From a bacterium (GTDB lineage Bacteria > Zhuqueibacterota > Zhuqueibacteria > Zhuqueibacterales > Zhuqueibacteraceae), in NCBI GenBank assembly GCA_023150945.1, contig JAKLJX010000020.1:58174-122173 (forward strand): a DNA stretch of 64,000 nt, read 5' to 3'. Shown piece after piece: positions 37,928-48,475 of this stretch. A program made the translations under genes and the position numbers. Under the pieces are notes generated by a model. That model had not been told where the DNA came from. It saw nothing but the letters and a program-made list of their open reading frames with translations, and did no database searches. Positions within the stretch are counted from its first letter, which is position 1; each line of letters begins with the position of its first letter.

Positions 37928-38817
37928 GCAACAGGCTCAGGCAAAGAGATCTGCGTTTCGTGGTGACTTGAGGCGGTATAGGGTCGGCGGGATAGCGCAC
38001 AAAAAGCCGGATGCGATTCTTGCCATGGGATCCGGCCAATCATCCTTCAGAACTTGCCAACCGGCGCGTCCAACCTCCAACACAGAAGTATCGCACCGGT
38101 GGCAATGTGCAGCATATGCGAAACGAAAGGCTGTGGGAAATGGACGGGCAATTGGGCGCGAGGAGCACAGCGCAAGCGTTCAGGGAAGAAATTGCCGCCG
38201 CATTCCGGACGGGTGTGGCGAAGCTAATATTTTTCCGATGGAATGCAAGAAAAATATCGCGCAGACCTCACGTGGGCTTGCCGCGTAATAACCTGCACTG
38301 CCGGCAGGGCGCAGGGTGCAAAGGGCGAGGACCGGATTGCTGCCTGAACTCGAAGAATCTCACGAGGAAGAGGGCAAGCCATCCTCCGCAGCCCGGCCAA
38401 GTTCCGCAGGAGTGCGCAGATGAACCAAATCGCCCGCTGCGAAAGTCTAATTAACCGCTACGTGCCGCGCCATCGCAAACAGCAAGTACCTCGTGGCGCA
38501 AGCACCGTCCTGGGTTTGCCCTCTCACGCATGCCTCGCCGAGTTGGGAGCATGTCGCGCCGGCTTGCTCACAAGCCGCGAGGCCTCGTCAAACAATGGAA
38601 AAGAAGATTGGCAAAAGATGGAAAAAAGCGTGAAATTGATTGGTCATATCGATTCCGCACGGCGCAGGTTGGCTGTGCCGGCGGATACGAATCCGCGGCG
38701 TGCGAATGAAACCGGCCTCCCTTGGGCGGCGGTCTCCGTGTGCAGCCGCGCGGCGAGCCGGCAGGGCGAACTGCTGACGCGCTATCGCCCGGTGCATAAA
38801 CGAAGGGATGGCTTCAG
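37928..38817. other. Gene-free divergent region upstream of the giant-protein operon and the two-component genes
   Basis: About 890 bases separate the start of the minus-strand operon from the plus-strand kinase gene. Several short frames exist but none has a recognisable product, a good ribosome site or a convincing length. The promoters of both units must lie here; I cannot place them. Confidence 0.5.
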
Positions 38818-40280
38818 ATGAGACTTTCCTTCAAAATCATGGGTCTGGTTTTTTTGGGAATGCTGGTGCCGCTGGTGATTGATGGCTACCTCTCGGTGCA
38901 GCGGGAGGTGGCGTTGTTCACCGAAGACATGCGGCACGATGCTCTTCTGCTCGGCCGGGCCATGAAACAACTGGTGATCGAGGCCTGGCAGCACGGCGGC
39001 GAAAGCCGTGCCTTGGAATTGATCAAAGAGGTCAACCAGGATGAGCCGCAATTGCAGATTCGCTGGGTCTGGTTGGCGGCGCGGCCGGGCGATGCCTTTG
39101 CGCCACGAGTCCCACCGGCTAGATTGGGTGCAGCGCGCAGCGGCCAGGAAGTTTCCATCAATGAACCGCTAGAGCATGGCCCCGGCTATTTCTACACCTA
39201 TGTTCCGGTGATGTTGGAAGGCGGCAGAAGAGGCGCGCTCGAGCTGCGCGAATCTCATGAGGCGCTCAGGGCCTACACCCATGACACCATCATTTGGTCG
39301 ATCGTTTTGACCAGCCTGCTGCTTCTGGTGGGCGCACTACTGGTGTGGCTGCTCAGTGTCCGGTTCATCGTGCGCCCACTCAACAAGTTGATGGCGAAAA
39401 CCCAACAAATCGGCGCCGGCGATCTCTCCGGCGATCTTGTTCTCGCCGGGCGCGATGAGCTGTCCGATCTTGCGGTCGCAATGAATCGCATGTGCGAGCA
39501 ACTTTCTCTGGCACGGGAAGCGGTGCGCAAGGAAACCGAAGCCCGCATCGCCACGCTCGAACAATTGCGCCACTCCGAACGACTGGCCACCATTGGCCAG
39601 CTTGCCGCCGGCATGGCACATGAGCTTGGCACCCCTCTGAATGTCGTCAGCGGCCGGGCCAAACTCATGACCGTGGAAAATCCCGGTCGGGATGAGATTC
39701 TCGATAATTCGCGCATCATTCGCGAGCAAGTCGATCGCATGACCAGAATCATTCAGCAACTGCTGGATTTTGCCCGGCGCCAAACGGCAAAACGGCAGCC
39801 AGCCGACCTGCGAAAAGTCGCGGCGCAAGTGCTCGAAATGCTGGCGGCTGCCGCGCGCAAGAATCGGGTGACGCTTGCGCTCGTCGAAGACGGTGGGCCT
39901 TGCGTGACGGCTCTCGACCAGGCGCAGATCCAACAGGTTCTGACCAATCTGGTCATGAACGGCATACAGGCCATGCCCAACGGCGGCCGGCTGGAATTGA
40001 CTCTCGGGATGACGAGCGCCCTTCGGCCGGGTCGGGAAGGCTTGGGTGAAAAAAACTTCCTGACGATCCGGATTCGCGACCAAGGCACCGGCATCGCCGA
40101 AGAAAACAAGCGGCGCATCTTCGAGCCGTTTTTTACGACCAAAGAAGTGGGCAAAGGCACGGGGTTGGGCCTCTCCATCGCGCACGGCATTGTGGAAGAG
40201 CACGGCGGATGGATCGAGGTCGAGAGTGAGGTCGGAATCGGCTCGTGCTTCACGGTTTATCTACCCCGGGAGACGGAAGA

Positions 40281-40284
<4 letters not shown>
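38818..40284 (+). CDS. Sensor histidine kinase (NtrB-like)
   Basis: The 488-aa membrane kinase has a first helix at about residues 4-24 and an extracytoplasmic sensing domain of about 130 residues. A second helix follows at about 158-185 (LTSLLLLVGALLVWLLSV). A HAMP domain (RPLNKLMAKTQQIGAGDLSG) leads to the phosphoacceptor His in AAGMAHELGTPLN and the ATPase boxes (LTNLVMNGIQAMPNGG, DQGTGIAEENK, GTGLGLSIAHGIVEEHGG). Its stop overlaps the start of the response regulator gene (ATGA), so the pair is coupled. The input signal is unknown; the unnamed extracytoplasmic domain suggests an envelope or external cue. Confidence 0.93.
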
Positions 40285-41639
<1,355 letters not shown>

Positions 41640-42206
41640 TACGGGAATCTGCTTCACGTAAATGCGCCGTCTTTCCCCGGCAGCAGCAATGGCCCACCTG
41701 AGTCGCGCTGGTCGTTGGGCTGCCTCCCTCTCCGCCGTTTCCCTTCTGGTTGTGGCCTGCGGTCTCATGCCGCCAGTTCGCCTGTCACCACGGGCGTCCG
41801 GTGCGCTCGACTCCCCGCTTCACTTTTCATTTGGTGCCGTTCAGCAAGTTTCCTTCCTGTTGCCTGGGTGGTCCAACCTTACAGCGCTTTTTTATGCCGC
41901 GTCAGCGCCCCTGTCATCCCGCCTGCTGGTTAAACCTTTGCGCCGGCAGGCAGGCCCAAACGAACTGCGGCTGTGTCAGACAGAATAATATCGCTTCACG
42001 CAGACAGAAATTGCTGTATGACAACTGCCAGCAACGTCGAACCGCGGAGCAAATTTCATTTCACGGGCCGTGCCGGTCGGCGTGGCCCTTGAGGCATTCT
42101 GCCACGCTGGGGCAAATTGCCTCAGTCTCCTGCCTCACAAGTGATTGATTTCCCGCCGTGAGAATGTGGTATCCTCTTTGCGTTTGCCAGAAGCGGAAAG
42201 GAGAGT
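41640..42206. other. Gene-free stretch between the two response regulator genes
   Basis: About 570 bases with no supported gene. A frame at 41662-41988 has a lipobox-like start but no ribosome site and no family. The last bases contain the ribosome site of the next gene (GGAAAGGAG). Confidence 0.45.
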
Positions 42207-42701
42207 ATGGATGGTGATGACGGAAAGGGTAGTCATTCGAATGGTTGCGGAACTCAAATGCAAAATCATCGACAGACAAACAGGCGCCGAGTGAAACCAG
42301 GCGCATCGTCCGCGCCGCATGTCCTGCTCGCGGAGGACGATCACGAAATGCGCGTGTTGTTGGCGCGTGCGCTGCAGTACGCGGGATATGAAGTGGTCAC
42401 GTGCCGCAACGGTGTGGAGTTGTTGGAGCACTTGGGCGCCTATTTTCTTCCAGACGAAGAACAGGAGCCGATCGCTTTGATCATCTCAGATGTCCGCATG
42501 CCGGGCCTCACCGGCCTGGAAATCCTGGAAGGCCTGAGCAAGCATCAGGATTTTCCGCCCTTCATTTTGATCACGGCCTTCGGCGATGCGGAGACCCATG
42601 CGGACGCGGCACGATTCGGCGCGCTCGCCGTCTTTGACAAACCTTTCGATCTGGACGATCTGTTGGCAAGAGTTCGAAAAATAGTGCCGCCAGTGGAGTG
42701 A
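42207..42701 (+). CDS. Single-domain response regulator (receiver only)
   Basis: After a polar N-terminal extension of about 35 residues, the protein (164 aa) is one receiver domain: acidic pair in VLLAEDDHEMR, phospho-acceptor Asp in LIISDVRMPGLTG, Thr in LITAFGDAE and Lys in VFDKPFDLDDLL. There is no output domain, so it acts through protein contact or as a phosphate sink. A ribosome site (AAAGGAGAG) lies just before ATG 42207. It is separate from the kinase/NtrC pair by 570 bases but could be served by the same kinase. The next gene starts 32 bases after its stop. Confidence 0.87.
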   Translation: MDGDDGKGSHSNGCGTQMQNHRQTNRRRVKPGASSAPHVLLAEDDHEMRVLLARALQYAGYEVVTCRNGVELLEHLGAYFLPDEEQEPIALIISDVRMPGLTGLEILEGLSKHQDFPPFILITAFGDAETHADAARFGALAVFDKPFDLDDLLARVRKIVPPVE

Positions 42702-42733
42702 ACACGGTCACAAACCATCTAGGAGGTCAAATC

Positions 42734-43408
42734 ATGAAGAGGAACATGCTCCTGCTGTTGAGCGCCGTCTCTCTGCTGGGCTTCAGGTCGAATCTGCAGG
42801 CCGGTGAAATCGGGTCGTCGCGATTCAACCTCGATCTTTGGGGCAATGGCGTCAGCTCGGTGAGCGGCCACTTTTCGAATGCCGTGAAGTCCACGGACTT
42901 TCTGCAAACCGGCGCGAGTTTTGGAATCGCCTGGCAGTATTTTCCGCTACGCAGCGCCGGCATCCAAGCCGGGTATGAGTTGAGCTGGCAGAATGTTGAC
43001 GAACCGTATCGCAGCGAAAACCAGAAAACTCCGGCGTTCGTCGTGCATCAGATCACGCTTGCCGGTTTGTACAACTTCGCGAACCTGATTGCGTCTTCGG
43101 CGCGCTTCCAGCCTTACCTCGGCGCGGGCATTGGCCTCTATCCATTCCGGTTGACCGATGACGGCCTCTCCGGCAGCGTCGTGAAGCTGGCAAACGGCAA
43201 CAAGTTCGAAAAGACCAGCTTCGGCCTCAATGGGAATGCCGGCCTGGCGTATCGGTTGTCCGATCATCTCTCGATCAACGGCGGCGCCCGTTATCATTAC
43301 CTGTTCTCAAAAGACGATGACAAGTTCGGCGCCGAGGCCGGCTTTGGCAATCAGGGGCTGCTGAGTTATGGTCTCGGTTTGGCCTATCATTTCCCTTTCG
43401 GGCGCTGA
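42734..43408 (+). CDS. Outer-membrane beta-barrel protein (small, porin-like)
   Basis: The 224-aa protein has a signal peptide (MKRNMLLLLSAVSLLGFRSN, cleavage near LQAG). It then shows alternating strands with Gly/aromatic residues (FGIAWQYFPLRSAGIQAGYE, FQPYLGAGIGLYPF, NGGARYHYLF) and an aromatic end (LGLAYHFPFGR). This is the pattern of OmpW/OmpA-like eight-stranded barrels with the C-terminal recognition signal. ATG 42734 is fixed by AGGAGG 7 bases before it; the open frame begins 12 codons upstream inside the receiver gene. Function in permeability or adhesion is undetermined. Confidence 0.75.
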   Translation: MKRNMLLLLSAVSLLGFRSNLQAGEIGSSRFNLDLWGNGVSSVSGHFSNAVKSTDFLQTGASFGIAWQYFPLRSAGIQAGYELSWQNVDEPYRSENQKTPAFVVHQITLAGLYNFANLIASSARFQPYLGAGIGLYPFRLTDDGLSGSVVKLANGNKFEKTSFGLNGNAGLAYRLSDHLSINGGARYHYLFSKDDDKFGAEAGFGNQGLLSYGLGLAYHFPFGR

Positions 43409-43440
43409 GCTGGTGCCAGCAGGAATGAGCCGGCTCCGGC

Positions 43441-43468
43441 GGGGCGGGCGCTGCAACTCGCCCGCCCC
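43441..43468 (+). terminator. GC-rich hairpin after the barrel gene
   Basis: GGGGCGGGCG and CGCCCGCCCC form a perfect 10-bp stem with an 8-base loop, 32 bases after the stop. No T-run follows, so it may stabilise the mRNA end or be a weak terminator. Confidence 0.5.
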
Positions 43469-43520
43469 AAGCGCCCGCCAACTCGAACCGTTACAATCCA
43501 CTTTCACATGAGGAAGCATT

Positions 43521-43985
43521 ATGAAACGCATCATCTCTTTTGCCGCCGCCGCGGTTCTGGTGTTGAGCCTGGCCGCCACCGGTTTTGCCCAGCAAGCCAC
43601 CAAGCCCATGGCCAAGCAACAGATGACAGCGCCGGCCAAAGCCGAGCACAAGCGCATAAGGGCCACGACGGCCCCGCTCAAGCTTACCAAGGAGGAAATG
43701 ACCGCGCTGCAAAACGCCTTGATCGCTGCCAAAGCCTACCACGGCAAGGCCAACGGCATGCTCGACACGGCGACCAAGGCGGCGTTACGGCGGTATCAGC
43801 AGGACAACAAGCTGAAAGTGACCGGCGAGCCCAATGCGGAAACGCTGGACAAGCTCGGCGTATCTCATCCGGCCGCGAGCATGCCGACGGCGGCGCCGGC
43901 GATGACGCATCCGGAGGATGGGAAACCGCCGGCTGCTTCCAAAACCAAAGCAGCCACCCACAAATCCGACACGCAGCAGAACTGA
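43521..43985 (+). CDS. Secreted peptidoglycan-binding-domain protein
   Basis: The 154-aa protein has a signal peptide (IISFAAAAVLVLSLAATGFA), a basic Lys/Ala-rich linker, and a PG_binding_1-type module at about residues 52-112. That module shows MTALQNALIAAKAYHGKANG, LDTATKAALRRYQQDNKL and NAETLDKLG. An Ala/Pro/Lys-rich tail ends it. The module usually binds cell wall or serves as a spacer, and no enzyme domain is attached here. GAGGAA lies a few bases before the ATG. A strong terminator follows, so it ends its own transcript. Confidence 0.8.
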   Translation: MKRIISFAAAAVLVLSLAATGFAQQATKPMAKQQMTAPAKAEHKRIRATTAPLKLTKEEMTALQNALIAAKAYHGKANGMLDTATKAALRRYQQDNKLKVTGEPNAETLDKLGVSHPAASMPTAAPAMTHPEDGKPPAASKTKAATHKSDTQQN

Positions 43986-44021
43986 TGATGCTGGTTGCGG
44001 ATGAAAGGTGCAGAACCAATG

Positions 44022-44055
44022 AGGGCGACGGCTGGCGAAGAGCGTCGCCCTTTTT
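44022..44055 (+). terminator. Rho-independent terminator
   Basis: AGGGCGACG (44022-44030) and CGTCGCCCT (44043-44051) form a perfect 9-bp stem with a 12-base loop, followed by TTTTT. It ends the peptidoglycan-binding gene transcript. It lies within the longest open frame of the protease gene, which argues for the later protease start. Confidence 0.9.
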
Positions 44056-44078
44056 GCCAATTGCGGAGTACTGATCTC

Positions 44079-45599
44079 GTGAAAAGGCATAAACCTCCAT
44101 TGTTCGTTCTGATCGCGCTGGTTGCCGGACTCGCAGGCGGACTCCTCATCGCCTCCAGTCTGGAGTGGACGCCGGTCAGTGCCGGCCGCAGCAAGCCGGA
44201 CAGTTTGTCGCAAAACTCGTCTCCCTCGGCGGCGCGCGCGCTCGCCGGTCAGTTGAGTGATCTCTTCGAAAGCGCCGCGGATAAGGTCAGTGTTTCAGTC
44301 GTGCCGATCTTTTCCGAGCAAGAAGTGCAGGTCGCCAGTCCCTTCGGCTCGCCGGAGGATCCTTTCCGCGATTTTTTTGGCGACGATTTCTTCAAACACT
44401 TCTTCGGCCAGATTCCGCAGGGTGATCAGAAGCAGACGGTGCGCGGGTTGGGCTCAGGCGTAATTGTGAGCAGCGACGGTTTCATCTTAACCAATAATCA
44501 TGTGGTTGACGGCGCCGAGAAACTGACGGTGGTCATGTCCGATCAGAAGAAATATTCGGCCAGGGTCATTGGCACTGATCCCCAGACCGATGTGGCGGTG
44601 ATCAAAATCGAGGCGAAGAACCTGCCTGCGGTCACTTTGGGTAATTCTGACAACGTCAAAGTCGGGCAATGGGTCATTGCCGTCGGCAATCCCTTTCAGC
44701 TTCTGCACACCGTGACCGCCGGCATTATCAGCGCGAAGGGGCGCTCGAATGTCGGTTTGGCGGATTACGAAGATTTCATTCAAACCGATGCTTCGATCAA
44801 TCCCGGCAACAGCGGCGGCGCGCTCGCGGATTTGGACGGCAATGTCATCGGCATCAATACCGCCATCAGCAGTCCCTCCGGCGGCAACGTCGGCATCGGC
44901 TTCGCGATTCCGGTCAACATGGCGAGAAACGTCATGGATCAGCTCATGAAGCAGGGCAAGATCACGCGCGGCTATCTCGCGCTCATGCCGCAGGATATTG
45001 ATGAGAATTTGGCGAAGGCGTTGAGGTTGAAGCGCACGGAAGGCGCGCTGGTGGGAGACGTGACCCCGGACGGGCCGGCGGACCGGGGCGGCATCAAGCG
45101 CGGTGACTTCATTACCACATTCAACGGCGAGCAGGTGAAGAACAGTACCGCGTTGCGCAATCTGGTCGCGCAAACAGCGCCGGGAACTTCGGTGAAGATT
45201 TCATTGTTGCGCGACGGCCGCGAGCTGCAGGTCAAAGTGATCCTGGGCGAGCGCCCGAGAGGGCGTGGCGGCCGCGAGCAGCAGCCGGAAGCGCAACAAC
45301 CGGAGGCACAAACCAGCAAAAAGCTCGGCCTGACAATTCAAAATTTGACGCCGGATATCGCGCAGCAATTGGGTTATCAGCGCGAGCACGGCGTCATGGT
45401 GACGGAGGTTGCGCCGGGCAGCCCGGCGGAGGAGGCCGGATTGCAACAGGGCGATTTGATCAAGGAGATCAACCGTGTCGCCGTAACCTCGGCTCGAGAC
45501 TTCAACCGCATGCTTGCGAGCCTGCGCAACGGTGAAAGCGTGGCGCTGCTGGTACGCCGGGGACAAAACACTTTCTACGTAGCGCTGCAGTTACCGTAG
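44079..45599 (+). CDS. Periplasmic serine protease of the HtrA/DegP family
   Basis: The 506-aa product begins with a signal or anchor helix (PPLFVLIALVAGLAGGLLIA). The trypsin-like domain carries the triad His (ILTNNHVVDGAE), Asp (TDVAVIKIEA) and Ser (NPGNSGGALADL). Two PDZ domains follow (DVTPDGPADRGGIKRGDFI and VAPGSPAEEAGLQQGDLI), separated by a Gln/Arg-rich linker. It degrades or refolds damaged envelope proteins. The GTG start at 44079 is preferred: earlier in-frame ATGs lie before or at the terminator at 44022-44055, and GGAG is 10 bases upstream of the GTG. Commonly named degP or htrA, but which paralogue is not decidable. Confidence 0.93.
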   Translation: MKRHKPPLFVLIALVAGLAGGLLIASSLEWTPVSAGRSKPDSLSQNSSPSAARALAGQLSDLFESAADKVSVSVVPIFSEQEVQVASPFGSPEDPFRDFFGDDFFKHFFGQIPQGDQKQTVRGLGSGVIVSSDGFILTNNHVVDGAEKLTVVMSDQKKYSARVIGTDPQTDVAVIKIEAKNLPAVTLGNSDNVKVGQWVIAVGNPFQLLHTVTAGIISAKGRSNVGLADYEDFIQTDASINPGNSGGALADLDGNVIGINTAISSPSGGNVGIGFAIPVNMARNVMDQLMKQGKITRGYLALMPQDIDENLAKALRLKRTEGALVGDVTPDGPADRGGIKRGDFITTFNGEQVKNSTALRNLVAQTAPGTSVKISLLRDGRELQVKVILGERPRGRGGREQQPEAQQPEAQTSKKLGLTIQNLTPDIAQQLGYQREHGVMVTEVAPGSPAEEAGLQQGDLIKEINRVAVTSARDFNRMLASLRNGESVALLVRRGQNTFYVALQLP

Positions 45600-45689
45600 C
45601 GCGCTTGTAGTCGCACCCAAAGTCCCCATGGTTCTTGAATGCTCCCAAAATCTTCACGGGAATGTGAGTTTTCTGAGGAGATCGTGCCA

Positions 45690-47069
45690 ATGCTCAAAGA
45701 GCTGCTCGGCCCTGACATCGATGAGCTACTCCGCAACAAAGACTACACCGGTTTGAAAGACGGGATGGCGGAGTGGGAAGTGCCGGAGGCCGCAGACCTG
45801 CTGTTGAGCCTGCCGGAGAAAGAGCAGCCGCTGTTGTTCCGGCTTCTCCCGCGCGGCAGAGCCGCGGAAGTTTTTGCCCATCTCCCCCTGCCGGAGCAAC
45901 ATCGCCTGTTGCAAAGCTTGACGACGGAGCACGTCCGGCAATTGCTGGAGGAATCGGCGCCGGATGATCGCACCAAGCTCTTTGGCGAGCTGCCGGCGCA
46001 GGTGACGCAGCAACTGCTCGGCCTGCTTTCTGCGGAGGAGCTGAGCAAGACGCGCCAACTGCTCGGCTATCCCGAACAAAGCGTCGGCCGGCTGATGACG
46101 CCGGAATACGTCGCGATCCGGCCGGAGTGGACGATCGGCCGGGCGGTGGAACACATTCGCCACTACGGCAAGGATGCCGAAACCATCAACATGATCTACG
46201 TCGTTGACCATCACGGCAAGCTCATCGACGATTTGCGCCTGCGGAAACTGATTCTTGCCGATCCGTCGGAAGCAGTGGCCACCGTCATGGATTATCGCTA
46301 CGTGGCGCTCTCGGCTTATGCCGACCGGGAGGCGGCGGCGAAGCTCATGCAAAAATACGATCGCGTCGCTCTGCCGGTGACGGATTCCGACGGCGTGCTC
46401 ATCGGCATCGTCACGGTCGATGACATCATCGACGTGGTCGAGAAGGAAGCAACGGAAGATATACACAAAATGGCGGCGGTCGAAGCGCTCGATGAGCCTT
46501 ATTTGCGCATCGGCTTCTTGCGCATGATAAAAAAACGCGCCGGATGGCTCACGGCCTTGTTTCTTGGCGAAATGCTGACGGCAACGGCCATGGGCTATTT
46601 CGAACACGAAATCGCTCGTGCCGTGGTGTTGGCGTTGTTCATTCCGCTCATCATCAGCAGCGGCGGCAATTCCGGCTCGCAAGCGGCCTCGCTCATCATC
46701 CGCGCCATGGCGCTGGAGGAAGTTCGACTGCGCCAGTGGTGGCGCGTGATGCGCCGTGAATTCTTCACCGGCCTTGCACTCGGTGCGATACTCGGCACGA
46801 TAGCCTTCGTGCGCATCGTTTCCTGGCCGCGCCATGCCACCCTTTACGGGCCGCACTATTTGCTCGTGGCGGCAACCGTTGCCCTGAGCCTGGTCGGCGT
46901 TGTCACCTGGGGCTCGCTCACCGGCTCGATGCTGCCATTTGTCATGCGACGATTGGGCTTTGACCCGGCCGCGTCTTCCGCGCCGTTCGTCGCCACCCTG
47001 GTCGATGTCACCGGATTGGTGATATACTTTTCCCTCGCACTGGTTGTCTTGCACGGCACTTTGCTTTAG
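45690..47069 (+). CDS. mgtE: Magnesium transporter MgtE
   Basis: The 459-aa protein has the three MgtE parts in order: an N-terminal helical superhelix of MgtE_N repeats (about residues 15-120), tandem CBS domains (MTPEYVAIRPEWTIG ... GIVTVDDIIDVVEKEATED), and a five-helix membrane domain. The pore motif PLIISSGGNSGSQAASL is present. It forms a gated Mg2+ channel in the inner membrane, with the N and CBS domains acting as the Mg2+ sensor. ATG 45690 has TGAGGAG 9 bases upstream; a GTG at 45684 is the alternative. It starts a run of envelope genes on the plus strand. Confidence 0.95.
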   Translation: MLKELLGPDIDELLRNKDYTGLKDGMAEWEVPEAADLLLSLPEKEQPLLFRLLPRGRAAEVFAHLPLPEQHRLLQSLTTEHVRQLLEESAPDDRTKLFGELPAQVTQQLLGLLSAEELSKTRQLLGYPEQSVGRLMTPEYVAIRPEWTIGRAVEHIRHYGKDAETINMIYVVDHHGKLIDDLRLRKLILADPSEAVATVMDYRYVALSAYADREAAAKLMQKYDRVALPVTDSDGVLIGIVTVDDIIDVVEKEATEDIHKMAAVEALDEPYLRIGFLRMIKKRAGWLTALFLGEMLTATAMGYFEHEIARAVVLALFIPLIISSGGNSGSQAASLIIRAMALEEVRLRQWWRVMRREFFTGLALGAILGTIAFVRIVSWPRHATLYGPHYLLVAATVALSLVGVVTWGSLTGSMLPFVMRRLGFDPAASSAPFVATLVDVTGLVIYFSLALVVLHGTLL

Positions 47070-47106
47070 GCAAAGGCCATGCGGGCACAAAAAAGTCAAT
47101 TGAGCA

Positions 47107-47946
47107 ATGATGAATCTCCTTGAACTGACCTCTGCCGTTTGCGCCGGCTCCCTGTTGGCGGGATTCCTGGGGGCGCTCACCGGATTGGGCGGGGGTGTCG
47201 TGCTCATTCCCATGCTGACGCTGGGATTCGGCGTTGACATTCGCTACGCCATCGGCGCCTCGCTGATTTCCGTGATCGCCACCTCGTCGGGTGCCGCGGC
47301 GGCGTATGTGAAAGACGGCTTGTCGAATATTCGCGTCGGCATGTTCCTGGAGATCGCCACCACTTTCGGCGCGCTGCTGGGCGCTCACCTGGCCGCGGTA
47401 TTGTCGGCGAACCTCATTGCCGTGATCTTTGGCGTCGTCTTGATATTTTCTGCTTACCTATCGCAACGCCCGCGCCGTCATGACCAAAGCCAAACACCGC
47501 CGGATCGCATCGCCACGTGGCTGAAGTTGAATGGCAGTTATCCCGGTCCGGAGCAATCGGTACGGTACAATGTCTATCATGTGCCGCAGGGATTCAGCCT
47601 GATGTTCATCGCCGGCACGCTCTCCGGTTTGCTCGGCATCGGCTCCGGCGCGGTGAAAGTGCTGGCAATGGACCAGGCGATGCGCCTACCGTTCAAAGTC
47701 TCCACCACGACGAGCAACTTCATGATCGGCGTCACGGCCGCGGCGAGTGCCGGTGTCTATCTCCAGCGCGGCTACCTCGAGCCGGGCCTGGCGATGCCGG
47801 TGATGCTCGGCGTCCTGGCCGGTTCGCTGCTGGGCGCGCGCGTGCTGGTTTATGCCCAAACCCGGTGGCTGCGCTTGCTGTTCAGCGCCATTGTTCTGGC
47901 GCTGGCGGTGCAAATGATCATCAAGGGAATTGGAGGACGCTTCTAA
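47107..47946 (+). CDS. TauE/SafE-family sulfite/anion exporter permease
   Basis: The 279-aa integral membrane protein has about eight helices. The two TauE halves each have the glycine-rich pattern (AGFLGALTGLGGGVVLIPML and AGTLSGLLGIGSGAVKVLAM) followed by STTTSNFMIGVTAAAS. Family members move sulfite, sulfoacetate or related organosulfonates, and the substrate here is unknown. It starts 37 bases after mgtE and its stop abuts the next start. Confidence 0.85.
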   Translation: MMNLLELTSAVCAGSLLAGFLGALTGLGGGVVLIPMLTLGFGVDIRYAIGASLISVIATSSGAAAAYVKDGLSNIRVGMFLEIATTFGALLGAHLAAVLSANLIAVIFGVVLIFSAYLSQRPRRHDQSQTPPDRIATWLKLNGSYPGPEQSVRYNVYHVPQGFSLMFIAGTLSGLLGIGSGAVKVLAMDQAMRLPFKVSTTTSNFMIGVTAAASAGVYLQRGYLEPGLAMPVMLGVLAGSLLGARVLVYAQTRWLRLLFSAIVLALAVQMIIKGIGGRF

Positions 47947-48336
47947 ATGGAACAACTGAGGCAATCAGCCGGCGAGCACCGCATGGAGCAAATCATCGGC
48001 AATCTGCTGCGCACCGGCGTACTGCTGGCCGCTTTGGTGGCGCTGGCCGGCGCAGCCCTCTTTCTGTATCGCCATGGCACAGAGGTGCCGGACTACCATT
48101 TCTTTCAAGGCGAGCCCAAAGACTTGCGGACCGCCGACGGCATTCTGCACAACGCCATGCAGATCAGAGGCCGGGGGATCATTCTGGCGGGCATGTTGCT
48201 CCTGATTGCCACGCCCGTGTTTCGTGTGGTCTTTGCCCTGCTGGCCTTCTTGTGGCTCCACGACCGTTTGTACTCTTTGATCAGCCTCATCGTCCTGGCG
48301 GCGCTCCTCTTCAGCCTGTTCGGCATGTCGCTGTGA
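47947..48336 (+). CDS. DUF1634 membrane protein, partner of the TauE-type permease
   Basis: The 129-aa protein has three hydrophobic helices (LLRTGVLLAALVALAGAALF, GIILAGMLLLIATPVFRVVF, LISLIVLAALLFSLFGMSL) and matches the DUF1634 pattern. DUF1634 genes are commonly found directly after TauE-type permeases, as here, where the ATG follows the permease stop without a gap. The joint role is unknown; a small subunit of the exporter is plausible. A second ATG at 47983 could also start it. Confidence 0.8.
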   Translation: MEQLRQSAGEHRMEQIIGNLLRTGVLLAALVALAGAALFLYRHGTEVPDYHFFQGEPKDLRTADGILHNAMQIRGRGIILAGMLLLIATPVFRVVFALLAFLWLHDRLYSLISLIVLAALLFSLFGMSL

Positions 48337-48475
48337 GCCGCCGGCGGGCAGCCGGAGGAGGTGCGGCGCAGCGTGGTGGTCCGCGGATCAGTATCAGGCC
48401 CGAAAGCGGAGCGGGCCGGACAAAGCAGTTTCACTATATCAGAAAGGGCTCAAACCTGGGAAAGGAGCCCACGCC

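Noticed and set aside
41662..41988. 108-codon frame with a lipobox-like sequence (SLLVVACG)
   Set aside because: No ribosome site, no mature domain and no coupling; the leader resemblance is weak.
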